From contig JAIVJV010000004.1 in the NCBI GenBank assembly GCA_020199835.1, positions 310,001 through 374,000 on the forward strand: a stretch of DNA of 64,000 bases. The letters run 5' to 3'. The stretch comes from Acidobacteriota bacterium. Lineage in GTDB: Bacteria > Acidobacteriota > Blastocatellia > Pyrinomonadales > Pyrinomonadaceae. The position numbers and the translations under genes were made by a program. Shown here piece after piece: positions 51,333 through 61,600 of the stretch. Each line of letters begins with the position of its first letter. Within the stretch, counting starts at the first letter, position 1. The notes beneath the pieces were generated by a model. It saw only the letters and a program-made list of their open reading frames with translations, did no database searches and was not told where the DNA came from.

Positions 51333-54300
51333 TCAAAACTGGATCCTGAGTCCAACTTGCCCTTCCCGCCCGGGTAGTACCTGATCCGCCGTGCCAAAAG
51401 GTCGCAGAGTCGGGCGCAACGGACTGTCGGCGCGATTTTGGACAACGGCTGGGTTTTGACGGTTCAAGAGATTGAAGAACTCGAGCAGTAACTCCAAACG
51501 GACGCGTTCGCCGATACTGAACCGCTTAGAGAAACGCATGTCAACAGTGACGAAGGGCGGGGCGGTGAAGGCATTCCTTCCGGCTGTAAAATCGATGCTA
51601 TTGAAATTACCGTTGCCATCCGGATCACGTGAGAGCTCGTCGAAGCGGCTGAAATGAAATCCGCTCTGCGCCCGCACGATGCTGCTTATCTGGAATTGCC
51701 AGGGAAGATCGACCAGTCCGTGCATTTCAAAGATATGATCCAGCGCCAGGGGCGACGGTCCTCTGTCAAGGTCGGGGCCGTTGTGAAATGTTCCTGCCTG
51801 CTGTACCAGGTTTCCGTTCCTGCTGGTGAACGGTCCGTTTTCATTAGTTTGACGCGTACAACCCGGGTTGCTGGCCGCACATGGTTCGGTCACGACCGGC
51901 ACGATCCCGATGAATTGATCCGTAGGAAATGAGTTAACGCCGAGTGAGTTGTCGGTGGCCTTGGAATATGTATAACTCCCGCCGAGCAGGTAGCGGTTGC
52001 TAAGACGTTTATTGAATGTGGCGACCAGGGCGTCGTATTTACCCTCGAAGAAGGGACCGAAAGTCGGCAACTCCGGAGACCCCGGAGGATCAAAGCTTCG
52101 GCCGATACCGGCGACGCGTGACCTGAAGGCAAGATTGCTGAGACGTGGGCCCAGGAGATTGCGCATTTCGCGGTGAAAGTAGTCAACCTGGACCACCAGG
52201 TCATTCGTTATCTCGCGCTGGACGCCGACGCTAAAGCTAAGGGTATGTGGCGTCTCAAAGGTGCTGTCAACCGCAGTCGGGGTTGGTGACGGAGGGATTA
52301 TGGGATTATTCAGCACTCCGAACTGGCCCCATTGAAAGTATCCCGCTGGCTGGCCTATTGCCGCGGCTGCCTGGATCAGATATTGATCCGGTGTAAGCCC
52401 GGAAAGAGCCTGGATGTTGCTGATGTTGATTACCGCGTTAGGAGGAATCGGAGCGCGGCCGGGTGCGACAACGTTATTGAGCGTGTCCACGCCGAGAATT
52501 GGTCCTCCGCCTGGCGTGCATGTAGCGCCCGTTGCAGCGATCTGAGCGGTGGTCAGGTGGTTAGAGACGCAAGGCCCGGGAAGGCCGACGGCACGAGCAA
52601 GGCTCGCGATAAAACTCGGCGACCCATAAAACCCGCGGGGAAAGTAAAGCGATTGTATCGATCTCCGATCGCTGCCGCCGAATGCGGGAACATTACTCAC
52701 CAGGCCCAACCGGAACTGATCATAAAACTTGCCGAAGTGAGAACGAATCACCGTTTTGGGCGTTACCGACCACGCAACTCCCACACGCGGCGAAAAGTTT
52801 CTTTTGGAGGTGAATTCGGAGTCGTGTTCCCAACGAAGGCCGAAATTCACTGTGAGGTTCCTGAACAGCTTCCAGTCGTCCTGAACATATAGCCCGTTGT
52901 AATTGTTCCGCAGATGAATTTCCTGTGCCTCCGGCGTCTGGCCACCGGCGACGAGAAGCAGGAAAATGCCGCTGTTCACGGACCCAAAATTTAGATAATC
53001 ATCGAGCGTGGCAAAGATCTGGTTCGTCAAAGTTAAAGAATCAGAGCCGTCGACTCTTGTTCGCAGAAACTGCCACCCGAACTTGACGTCATGATTGCCA
53101 AACAGCTTGTTTGCGTTGGCCGCGATCGACGTGTATTTCTGGTGCAGATTTGACGCTGTCGTGGCGCTACCGAAACCCACCGCAGGGTTAGTGCCAAACA
53201 AATTAGCGGCACTGCATGTCGGCGGGCAAAGTCGAGGCGCGGTGAAGGAGTTTAAGGTAGTAGCCCCCGCAATATCAGCGGCACCAGGTTGGCTATTGGA
53301 CGGCTCGCTGCGATAGGCGCCGCGCAGCGTCAGTATCCATGGATTGCCCTGCTCTCCCAGAAGCATGGTGTCGCCGACTCCAAACAGCAGGTTGCGCTCG
53401 CCGGTGTTTCTTCGCGATGACGGAATCCCGGTACCCGATCCCCGGATGTTTCCGTTTGTGTAATTGACTTCCTGGACCAGTTGATGACGCCCGAAGGTCT
53501 CGTTGAGCTTGAAAAAGTTCCGCGTCTCGCGGGAACGCTGCGGACCGTCCCGCGGATCCTCCTGTTCATGCAGCAGGTCAAGAAGCGGAGCAGGGAGAGC
53601 CGGGTAATTGAAATCAATGGCGCGGTCCTCCGTAATGCGCTCTGAGGAACCGAAAAAGAAAATTTTGTCTTTCCAGATCGGACCGCCCAACGCAAGGCTG
53701 TAGTCGAATCGCCGGAGGCCCGGGGCTTCTGTTTTCGTCGGATCCAGGGAGTTTGATGCATCCAGTGCTTCGTTGCGATGAAACAGTGAACCGACGCCGT
53801 GGAATTCGTTCCCGCCCGTTTTGGTGATTACGTTGATTATCGCTCCCGATGCTTGTCCGAACTCGGCCTTATAGCCGGTTGTCAGAACTTGAAATTCCGC
53901 AATTGTCTCCTGGTTGAACTGTGCTGCCGGCCCGCCATTGACGGTGTCCTTGTTAGGCTGTCCATCGATGAAAAAATTGTTATTACCACTGCGCTCCCCC
54001 AGCACCGGGTTCGCGTTGTCGCCAGTGGATTGCCGGTTGATAGCGACTCCAGGTACGAGCTGCATTAAATCAAGGTAGTTGCGGCCGTTGACCGGCATGT
54101 CCAAAATCTGCCGCGGCGTGATGTTGGCCCCGGTTGACGAGGCTGTGGGATCGAGCAACAACTGCGCGTCCGCACTGACATCGACCTTGCCCTCCACCGT
54201 CCCTACCTCGAGTGTAACGTCTAAGGTGACAGTTCGATTGACTGTCAGTTCAACATTATCGAAAGTTCGCGGTGCGAATCCTGAAGTTGAGACCGATAAT

Positions 54301-54548
54301 GAATAAATTCCCGCCGGCAACGCGGTAATCCTGAAGAATCCGTTCTCATCGCTGGTTGTCGAACGTTCCACGCCACGCGCGGACGATTTCGCGGTAACTT
54401 GCGACCCCGCAACGACACCGCCTCTCGCGTCCGTGATCGTACCTTCAATCGTGGCGGTAGTAGTTTGAGCGATGGCGACTGCAGCGGTGAAGTGCGCACA
54501 AATGAGCGCGCCGAAAATCAACGTTAACAAGTAGGTGGCGGTTTTCAT
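51333..54548 (-). CDS. TonB-dependent receptor with carboxypeptidase-regulatory-like N-terminus
   Basis: 1071 residues from ATG 54548, behind GGGAGATATAAGA; the longer frame upstream is not receptor-like. A signal peptide is followed by a CarboxypepD_reg-like domain (ATIEGTITDARGGVVAGSQV ... GFFRITALPAGIYSLSV), a plug domain (GRNYLDLMQLVPGV, NNFFIDGQPN, GQASGAIINVITKTGGNEFHG) and a large outer-membrane beta-barrel ending in EGQVGLRIQF. Such acidobacterial receptors import bulky nutrients. Its promoter region contains two GTGCAGCA motifs, and the adjacent RpiR regulator likely controls it. The ligand is inferred to be a peptide from the gene neighbourhood. Confidence 0.95.
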   Translation of the reverse strand: MKTATYLLTLIFGALICAHFTAAVAIAQTTTATIEGTITDARGGVVAGSQVTAKSSARGVERSTTSDENGFFRITALPAGIYSLSVSTSGFAPRTFDNVELTVNRTVTLDVTLEVGTVEGKVDVSADAQLLLDPTASSTGANITPRQILDMPVNGRNYLDLMQLVPGVAINRQSTGDNANPVLGERSGNNNFFIDGQPNKDTVNGGPAAQFNQETIAEFQVLTTGYKAEFGQASGAIINVITKTGGNEFHGVGSLFHRNEALDASNSLDPTKTEAPGLRRFDYSLALGGPIWKDKIFFFGSSERITEDRAIDFNYPALPAPLLDLLHEQEDPRDGPQRSRETRNFFKLNETFGRHQLVQEVNYTNGNIRGSGTGIPSSRRNTGERNLLFGVGDTMLLGEQGNPWILTLRGAYRSEPSNSQPGAADIAGATTLNSFTAPRLCPPTCSAANLFGTNPAVGFGSATTASNLHQKYTSIAANANKLFGNHDVKFGWQFLRTRVDGSDSLTLTNQIFATLDDYLNFGSVNSGIFLLLVAGGQTPEAQEIHLRNNYNGLYVQDDWKLFRNLTVNFGLRWEHDSEFTSKRNFSPRVGVAWSVTPKTVIRSHFGKFYDQFRLGLVSNVPAFGGSDRRSIQSLYFPRGFYGSPSFIASLARAVGLPGPCVSNHLTTAQIAATGATCTPGGGPILGVDTLNNVVAPGRAPIPPNAVINISNIQALSGLTPDQYLIQAAAAIGQPAGYFQWGQFGVLNNPIIPPSPTPTAVDSTFETPHTLSFSVGVQREITNDLVVQVDYFHREMRNLLGPRLSNLAFRSRVAGIGRSFDPPGSPELPTFGPFFEGKYDALVATFNKRLSNRYLLGGSYTYSKATDNSLGVNSFPTDQFIGIVPVVTEPCAASNPGCTRQTNENGPFTSRNGNLVQQAGTFHNGPDLDRGPSPLALDHIFEMHGLVDLPWQFQISSIVRAQSGFHFSRFDELSRDPDGNGNFNSIDFTAGRNAFTAPPFVTVDMRFSKRFSIGERVRLELLLEFFNLLNRQNPAVVQNRADSPLRPTLRPFGTADQVLPGREGQVGLRIQF

Positions 54549-54717
54549 TCTTATATCTCCCACGGACGTATTGAAAATCACAGGGTCAGGCTTAGGTCCG
54601 CACGAAGGAATCGTGCTACCCATAACGGCGACGAGCCTTTTCCCGTAAACATCTTGCAGTTGTCGGAACAAAGAAACCTGCGAAACACCGGCTGGTCTGG
54701 GATCTTTTACACTGCGC

Positions 54718-54767
54718 TATTTACCGCAAATGCTGCACAATGTCAATGGTCACGACAAGTGCTGCAC
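54718..54767 (-). promoter_or_regulatory. Promoter of the TonB receptor gene with two GTGCAGCA motifs
   Basis: On the minus strand TTGACA (54741-54746), a 17-base spacer and TAAATA (54718-54723) form a near-consensus sigma-70 promoter. GTGCAGCA lies in the spacer (54731-54738) and again upstream of -35 (54760-54767). The same octamer occurs in the divergent serine hydrolase promoter. Confidence 0.65.
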
Positions 54768-54861
54768 CGGGTGTTGGACTTTCGACCTCGTGCATTTCCG
54801 AGGTTAGTTCTATGTCGCGGATAATGATGACCGGCTTTTGGTTTGAGTTGGACACGTCATA

Positions 54862-55809
54862 TCAAGCGGAGTTCCCGTCGGACCCCTTCGGTGCTCGGAA
54901 CCATCGTGACCCCGAAGCATATTCTCTATCTGTCGGCCTTAGCCTGGTGAGCGCGCGCTTGGGATCGACATGAGAGCAAGCGACGTGGATGGCGTTGACC
55001 GCCGCGGTCGGAGCAACATACGAATTAAGAAATGATGGACTGACTACAGAAGCAACTATGTGATTGTCGCAGTAGCGCGCGATGGGGGTCGTGTCGCTGT
55101 CAGTAATCCCGAAGGTTGGCACGCCCTGTTTTCTGGCCCGCAGCACTGCTTCCACCGTATCCTTAAGGCACTGCCCGAAACTGATGGCCACGAGCACATC
55201 GTTCGGAGTTAAGACTTTTACTTTATGTTGGATTGTTCCGGTGCTTCCCGTCGGCGCCTCAGCGTCGAAGCCAAGCACCGACAGTCCGTAAGCCAAATAA
55301 AAGGCCAGCGAAGCAGCGAAGTCTAACCCGATGACGAGTGTGCGGCGCGAGCGTTTGATCAGCTTGGCCAGCTCTATTATGCGCTGACTATCCAGATCCG
55401 ATTTCAACGTGTTTATGTTGTCGAGCGCCTTCTCCAAAGCGTGATCGATGTGATCGGCGACACTTCGCTTTTCCCGGGTCGCCGCTCGCAACACCGTGTA
55501 AGGGGTGATTCGCGTAACGAAATGCTGTCTGAGGTCTGCGGAGAAGTCAGCATAACTCTCGTAGCCCAGCACCTGCGTGGCTCGCAGGATCGTCGTCGCA
55601 TCAACGCGATAGCGCTTGGCCAATTCCCGAGAAGAGAGGAAACAAGTTTCATCCGCCGAGTCGAGGATGGCCCGGACCAACTCCTGGCGTCGGGGGTTCA
55701 GCCGAGCTTGCGCCTGCGCTAAGCGGCTTTCCAAGGCTGACACTTTCCCACCAGCGTTGTCAGAACCAAGAGAAATACGGTGAGTCTTTTTGTGTGAGTT
55801 AGACGCCAT
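54862..55809 (-). CDS. MurR/RpiR family transcriptional regulator
   Basis: 315 residues. The N-terminal HTH_6 domain (LSSRELAKRYRVDATTILRATQVLGYESYADFSADLRQHF) is followed by a SIS sugar-phosphate-binding domain (RRTLVIGLDFAASLAFYLAYGLSVLGFDA, VLVAISFGQCLKDTVEAV, GVPTFGITDSDTTPIARYCD). MurR/RpiR proteins sense phosphosugars or related metabolites and usually regulate adjacent catabolic genes. It sits between the receptor gene and the divergent hydrolase gene, both with GTGCAGCA sites. The SIS motif ISFGQ departs from the usual ISxSG, so the ligand may not be a classic phosphosugar. Confidence 0.93.
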   Translation of the reverse strand: MASNSHKKTHRISLGSDNAGGKVSALESRLAQAQARLNPRRQELVRAILDSADETCFLSSRELAKRYRVDATTILRATQVLGYESYADFSADLRQHFVTRITPYTVLRAATREKRSVADHIDHALEKALDNINTLKSDLDSQRIIELAKLIKRSRRTLVIGLDFAASLAFYLAYGLSVLGFDAEAPTGSTGTIQHKVKVLTPNDVLVAISFGQCLKDTVEAVLRARKQGVPTFGITDSDTTPIARYCDNHIVASVVSPSFLNSYVAPTAAVNAIHVACSHVDPKRALTRLRPTDREYASGSRWFRAPKGSDGNSA

Positions 55810-55878
55810 CTTCTTACCTCGCCGGACGAATTTGCGGGATGGAAGATAGCAAATCGAGGTTCATCAAACAAGATTCGT

Positions 55879-55928
55879 TGCAGCAGTTATAGCGTTGTTG
55901 ACTTTTGTGCAGCATGTGCAGTATATGC
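55879..55928 (+). promoter_or_regulatory. Promoter of the serine hydrolase gene with GTGCAGCA motifs
   Basis: TTGACT (55899-55904), an 18-base spacer and TATATG (55923-55928). The spacer contains GTGCAGCA (55908-55915) directly followed by TGTGCAG, and a near copy TTGCAGCA lies at 55879-55886. The motif sits in the same place relative to -35 and -10 as in the receptor promoter. Confidence 0.6.
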
Positions 55929-56014
55929 ATCCGTGTTCAATTCAGAGCCGCAACTCGAGGACGGCATACTGACCCCCCAACACCCGTGCTGATCCGGCCT
56001 TTGAGAAAGGTTTC

Positions 56015-57406
56015 ATGACACAAAAGCTCAAGATTGCAAATCGGATAAGCGCAGTCGTTGCGTTTTGTCTGCTTCTCGTGGCCCAGGTTTCGGCGCAAAC
56101 TGCCGCTGCGGGGTCAGCTCCCTCGGCGCAGGAGATTACGCGAAAAGTTGACGAATACATGAGCGCGGCGGTGCGCGTTAATCACTACAGCGGTGCGGTT
56201 CTCCTAGCCCGCGACGGTCAGCCGATTGTTAGCCGTGGATACGGAATGGCGAACTTTGAGCATGGTGTCCCGAACACGCCGCAAACCGTTTTTCGTCTCG
56301 GTTCGGTGACCAAGCAGTTTACTGGAATGGCGATCGTGCTGCTGCAAGAGCGCGGCAAGCTGAGCGTGAACGATCCAATCTGCAAGTATCTGTCTGACTG
56401 CCCACAGGCATGGCAACCGATCACGATCAAAAATCTATTGACGCACACTGCCGGCATACCGAACTACACTGAGTTTCCTGATTTCATGAAGACCGCAGCG
56501 GTGGAAACGAATGCCATCGAGTTGACCAATCGTTTCAGAGATAAGCCTCTCCAATTCGCGCTCGGTGAAAAATACGCTTACAGCAACTCCGGTTATTACC
56601 TCCTCGGCACGATCATCGAACGCGCGTCCGGCAAATCTTACGCTGACTTTTTGCAGGAAAACATTTTCACCCCGCTCGGTATGAAGCAAAGCGGATACGA
56701 CAATCCCGTCCGGATCATCAAGAACCGGGCAGCGGGCTACGCGCGCACAAGCGACGGTTTCATCAACGCCGCGCCGATTTCCATGTCCACCGCCTACTCG
56801 GCTGGCGCGCTCTATTCAACGGTCGAAGATCTGCTCCTGTGGGACCAGGCGCTCTACACCGAAAAACTCGTCACGCGCAAATCGCTCGACGAAGCGTTCA
56901 CGCCGTTCAAAAGTAGTTACGGCTACGGCTGGAGCATAGGCAAACGTTACGACCGACAGGTAATCGCCCATGGCGGCGGCATCTTCGGCTTTTCGTCGTA
57001 CATCGCGCGTTACCCCGCCGACCGCGTGACTGTGGTCGTCTTGAGCAACGTGGAAGGGGCGCCCTCGGGAGAGATCGCGAATAACTTGTCGGCAATCGTC
57101 TTCGGGGCTCCGTATGAAATTCCCGCCGAACGCAAGGAAATCAAGGTCGCAGCGAAGACCCTCGAAAAATACGTGGGTAAATATCAGCTCACGCCGCAGT
57201 TGGTGCTGAACGTCACCCTCGAAGAGGGCAAGCTGCTGGCGCAGGTTTCCACGCAACCGAAACTCGAACTTTTCGCCGAATCCGAAACCGTATTTTTCTT
57301 TAAGACGGTTAACGCGCAAGTCACGTTCATTTTAAGCGCGCAGGGCGAAGTGACCGGAATAGTGTTTCGTCAGGGTGGAAGCGACATTCCGGCGAAGAAA
57401 ATGTAG
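56015..57406 (+). CDS. Secreted serine hydrolase (class C beta-lactamase/D-aminopeptidase fold)
   Basis: 463 residues with a signal peptide (ending VSAQ). Penicillin-binding motifs are S97-VTK, Y-S-N in YAYSNSGYYLLG and the HxG-type AHGGGIFGF. The last 100 residues (LEKYVGKYQLTPQLVLNVTLEEGKLLAQ) form a lipocalin-like DUF3471-type beta-barrel. Members include D-aminopeptidases, D-peptidases and esterases. The gene is divergent from rpiR, the first of a plus-strand series, and carries regulator-site motifs in its promoter, so a role on D-amino-acid peptides is likely. GAAAGG precedes ATG 56015. Confidence 0.93.
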   Translation: MTQKLKIANRISAVVAFCLLLVAQVSAQTAAAGSAPSAQEITRKVDEYMSAAVRVNHYSGAVLLARDGQPIVSRGYGMANFEHGVPNTPQTVFRLGSVTKQFTGMAIVLLQERGKLSVNDPICKYLSDCPQAWQPITIKNLLTHTAGIPNYTEFPDFMKTAAVETNAIELTNRFRDKPLQFALGEKYAYSNSGYYLLGTIIERASGKSYADFLQENIFTPLGMKQSGYDNPVRIIKNRAAGYARTSDGFINAAPISMSTAYSAGALYSTVEDLLLWDQALYTEKLVTRKSLDEAFTPFKSSYGYGWSIGKRYDRQVIAHGGGIFGFSSYIARYPADRVTVVVLSNVEGAPSGEIANNLSAIVFGAPYEIPAERKEIKVAAKTLEKYVGKYQLTPQLVLNVTLEEGKLLAQVSTQPKLELFAESETVFFFKTVNAQVTFILSAQGEVTGIVFRQGGSDIPAKKM

Positions 57407-57498
57407 TGAAGCGGCGCGGCGAGTGGCTCTAGGAGTTGAGACCTGAAAAAACGCTGAGCTGGAGTTTCAACCGATTCGGGTTGAAGTCAGGACAGATA

Positions 57499-58626
57499 AT
57501 GACCAATTTGAATTTGGAGCGGGTTGAACTTAGAGAGATAGAGCTTCCCCTGGTCTCTCCGTTCGAAACCAGCTTCGGCCGCACCACCCGTCGTCGCATT
57601 CTTATCGTCAGGGTGTTCGACAAGACTGGCGCTTCAGGTTACGGCGAATGCGTTGCCGCTGAAGGACCTTTCTTCAATCACGAAACCGTCGACACCGCGT
57701 GGCTGATCACGGCGCAATACGTTGGACCGCTTCTGAAACAAGCCCGCTTAAGAACTGCCGGAGAAGTAAACGGCGCTCTCGCGCCAATTCGCGACAACCG
57801 CATGGCCAAGGGCGGCGTCGAGGCTGCGGTTTGGGACCTGGAGGCCAAGCTCGCGGGCCTTCCGCTCTGGCAGCACCTCGGAGGCGTGCGAGGTGAGATC
57901 AACTGCGGAGTTTCCATTGGTTTACAGGAGACTACTGAAGCGTTGGTCGAGAAGGTGGCGCGCGAGCTGGAGGCCGGCTATCAGCGCATCAAAATCAAGA
58001 TCAAACCTGGAAAAGACATTCAGTTACTTGAAGCAGTCCGCGCGCGATTCCCGGAGATTACGCTTTCGGTTGACGCAAACTCCGCTTATTCCCTGAATGG
58101 ACACTTAGGTACTGTTAAGCAGCTCGATGATTACAACTTGCTGATGATCGAGCAGCCGCTGGCGCCTGGTGATCTCGTAGACCACGCAAAATTGCAGCGC
58201 GAGATCAAAACCCCGATCTGTCTTGACGAGTCGATCGTCAGCCTTGCCAGCGCACGCCACGCCCAGGAGTTAGGCTCATGCAGAATTATCAACATCAAGC
58301 TCGGCAGAGTTGGTGGACACACTGAGGCTCGCCTGATTCAAACGTACGCGCTCGAGCACGGCATGCCAGCGTGGTGCGGCGGGATGCTCGAGTCGGGAAT
58401 CGGCCGGGCGCACAATATCGCGATGTCAACGCTGCCCGGATTCACCTTGCCTGGTGACGTCTCGGCTTCGCAGCGCTACTGGCACGAAGACATTATCGCG
58501 CCGCCGGTCACCGTTTCGCAGGAGGGCACGATCAAGGCGCCGATGGGTGACGGTATCGGCTACGAAGTTAATGAAGATCGCATCGAGTCACTGACGGTGC
58601 GGCGGGAGACGGTTCGACTAACGTAA
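57499..58626 (+). CDS. Enolase-superfamily o-succinylbenzoate synthase / N-succinylamino-acid racemase
   Basis: 375 residues from ATG 57499, with AGGACA six bases upstream. Enolase-superfamily catalytic elements are present: IKIKIKPG (KxK lysine), SVDANSAYS (Asp), MIEQPL (Glu), CLDESI (Asp), NIKLGRVGG (Lys) and WCGGMLESGIGRAHN. The pattern follows the MenC type 2 group, whose members make o-succinylbenzoate or racemise N-succinylamino acids, sometimes both. No menaquinone genes are nearby; D-peptidases and a D-aminoacylase are. I therefore infer a racemase role in converting D-amino-acid derivatives. Cytosolic. Confidence 0.9.
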   Translation: MTNLNLERVELREIELPLVSPFETSFGRTTRRRILIVRVFDKTGASGYGECVAAEGPFFNHETVDTAWLITAQYVGPLLKQARLRTAGEVNGALAPIRDNRMAKGGVEAAVWDLEAKLAGLPLWQHLGGVRGEINCGVSIGLQETTEALVEKVARELEAGYQRIKIKIKPGKDIQLLEAVRARFPEITLSVDANSAYSLNGHLGTVKQLDDYNLLMIEQPLAPGDLVDHAKLQREIKTPICLDESIVSLASARHAQELGSCRIINIKLGRVGGHTEARLIQTYALEHGMPAWCGGMLESGIGRAHNIAMSTLPGFTLPGDVSASQRYWHEDIIAPPVTVSQEGTIKAPMGDGIGYEVNEDRIESLTVRRETVRLT

Positions 58627-58672
58627 TCAAACAGCTCGGTCACGACGGAACAGTCTTTACATGGAGTTCATA

Positions 58673-61600
58673 ATGAAATTACGCACTCTATTTTTTGGCC
58701 TACTGCTCGCTATTGCTATCCCGGCTGCCGTCGCGGCGCAGGGAACGCGGTTGCTTCGCCACCCGACGGTTAGCCGTGAACTGGTGGCTTTCGCTTACGC
58801 GGGAGATCTGTGGGTAGTCTCGCGAGACGGTGGCCAAGCCCGCCGCCTCACTTCGACTCCTGGAGCCGAAATGGATCCGTATTTCTCGCCTGACGGTTCT
58901 CAGATCGCTTTCAGCGCCACTGTTGCGGGAAACATCGATGTGTACGTAGTGCCGACTAAAGGTGGTGACGCTAAACGGTTAACGTACCATCCCGGTCCGG
59001 ACAGAGTCCGCGGCTGGACGCCCGATGGCCGTCGCGTGGTCTTCGGGTCGGGCCGGACCAGCGCGCCGACAACATACTTCCGGCTTTGGACCATAGGCCT
59101 GGACGGCGGTCTGCCCGATGCGCTGCCGATGCCGCGCGCTTTCAGTGGCGCTTACTCTCCCGATGGCAGCCGCATCGCGCACGAAGAATTTTCGACCGCG
59201 TTCATTCCGGCATGGCACGAGGCCAGCTATTGGCGGAACTACCGAGGCGGCCGCACGCATCCGATCAGGGTAATGACTCTTGCCGATCATTCCATCGAGA
59301 AACTTCCCTGGACCAACAGTAACGACACCGATCCGATGTGGATCGGCAACACGATCTACTTCCTCTCTGATCGCAATCGCATCGTCAACCTCTTTGCTTA
59401 CCGCACGGATACGAAGCAGCTCACTCAGCTTACTCGTCACGACGACTTTGACGTGATGAACGCCTCGGCCGGCTCGGACGCGATCGTCTATGAACAGGCG
59501 GGCTATGTGCACTTGCTCGATACAAAGACAGGGCAGACGCGCAGGCTCAACATCGACGTGAACGGTGATCTGCCCTGGGCGCGCCCGCAGTTCAAGAAAG
59601 TAGTCAGCATGATCCGTAACTCGGCGCTCTCCCCGACCGGCGTGCGCGCAGTCTTCGAAGCGCGCGGGGAAATTTTCAGCGTGCCGACGGAAAAAGGCGA
59701 CTACCGAAATCTCAGCCAGAGCCCGGGCGCGCATGATCGCAGTCCCGCTTGGTCGCCTGATGGCGCCAAGCTCGCGTGGCTTTCGGACGCCAGCGGAGAG
59801 TATCAACTGATGATCGGCGATCCGCTGGGCCTCACGCCGCCACGTTCAATTAAGCTGCCCTCCACGGCGTTCTTCTCCGCTACGTCGTGGTCGCCCGACG
59901 GCACGCAAATCCTGCTTCAGGATAACCACAAAAATCTTTGGATGGTCGATGCGACGAGCGGCCAGGCGACGAGGATCGATACTGACAATTATCCTGATCC
60001 GTTTCGCTCGTTCGATGCCACCTGGGCGCCGGATTCGAAGTGGGTCGCTTATTCGAAGAATTTGCCCAGCCGTTTGCGCGCGATCTTCATCTATTCGTTG
60101 GCTGACAAAAAGACCCACCAGATTACTGACGGACTGGCAGATTCGATGTCGCCAGCCTTCGATGCCGGTGGCAAATATCTTTACTTCATGGCAAGCACGA
60201 ATTACGGCCCGAGCACTGGCTGGCTCGAAATGAGTTCGATCGATCGCCCGGTGCGCCGCGCGATTTACCTTGCGGTCCTGGGCGCGACCGAGCCCTCGCC
60301 GTTATTGCCGGAGACTGGAGACGAACCTCCACCACGGCCCACACCGGCCGAACCGACGCCACAACCAACGCCCGCTGCGCCTCGGACCGTAAATGTTCGC
60401 GTCGACTTCGACGGCATCGGACAACGAATAATTGCCGTTAATATTCCTGCTGGTGACTATAGCAATCTCACCGCGGGCGCCGCCGGAAGTTTCTATTACA
60501 CTGAACCGATTCTTACGACCGCACCTGGACCACCTTCGCTCCGCTTACAGCGCTACCAGCTCAGTGCGCGTACCGCTGCGCCGTTCCTCGAAGGCATTCG
60601 GTCGTACTCGCTCTCGAGCGATAAAAAGAAGCTTCTTTATCAGGCTGCTGCCGGTGGCGGAACCAGTTGGGGCGTTGTGCCTACTGCTGGACCAGCGCCT
60701 GTAAAGGTGGGTGATGGTCCGCTTAACCTGGCGCAGATGGAAATGCGCATCGACCCCAGGGCTGAGTGGGAACAGATTTTTCGCGAGACCTGGCGCGTTC
60801 AGCGCGAGTATTTTTATGATCCGAAATATCACGGCGCTGATTGGCAGGCGGTGTTTGAGAAGTATCGTCCTTTGGTAGGCTTCGTCGGCCACCGCGCCGA
60901 CCTGGCATATCTCATCGCGGTCGTGGGCGGAGAACTGGCGGTGGGCCACTCGTATCTGCTCGGTACCGGCGACGTTCCGGGTGAAGACGCGGTGTCCGTG
61001 GGTTTGTTAGGCGCCGACTTCGAGATTGAGAACGGACGTTATCGAATTAAACGCGTGCTCACCGGTGAGAATTGGAATCCCGATCTGCGCGCGCCGCTCA
61101 GCTCGCCTGGCATTCAAGTGGCCGAAGGAGATTACTTGCTTGAGGTAAACGGCCGCGCGCTCGCGCCGCCCACAAATCTCTACAGCCTATTTGAAGGCAC
61201 CGCTGGACGCCAGACGCTGATCAGGGTGAACAAGACGCCGTCGCTGGAAGGTTCACGCGTGGTGACTGTGATCCCCGTTGCCAGCGAAGACGCTCTGCGG
61301 GCGCGAAAATGGATCGAAGACAATCGTCGTCTGGTTGACAAGCTTTCCGGTGGACGCCTGGCCTACGTCTGGCTACCCAACACGGCTGGTCCAGGTTACA
61401 CCGCCTTCACTCGGTACTACTATGCGCAACAGGACAAGGAAGGCGCGATTATAGATGAGCGTTACAACCAGGGCGGCCAAGTGGCCGACTACATCGTCAG
61501 CGAGCTGGATCGAAAACTGATGGGTTTCTTTGCGCAACGCGACGGCGAGCCGGCGACTTCGCCCACAGCGGGAATCTGGGGACCCAAGGTGATGATTATC

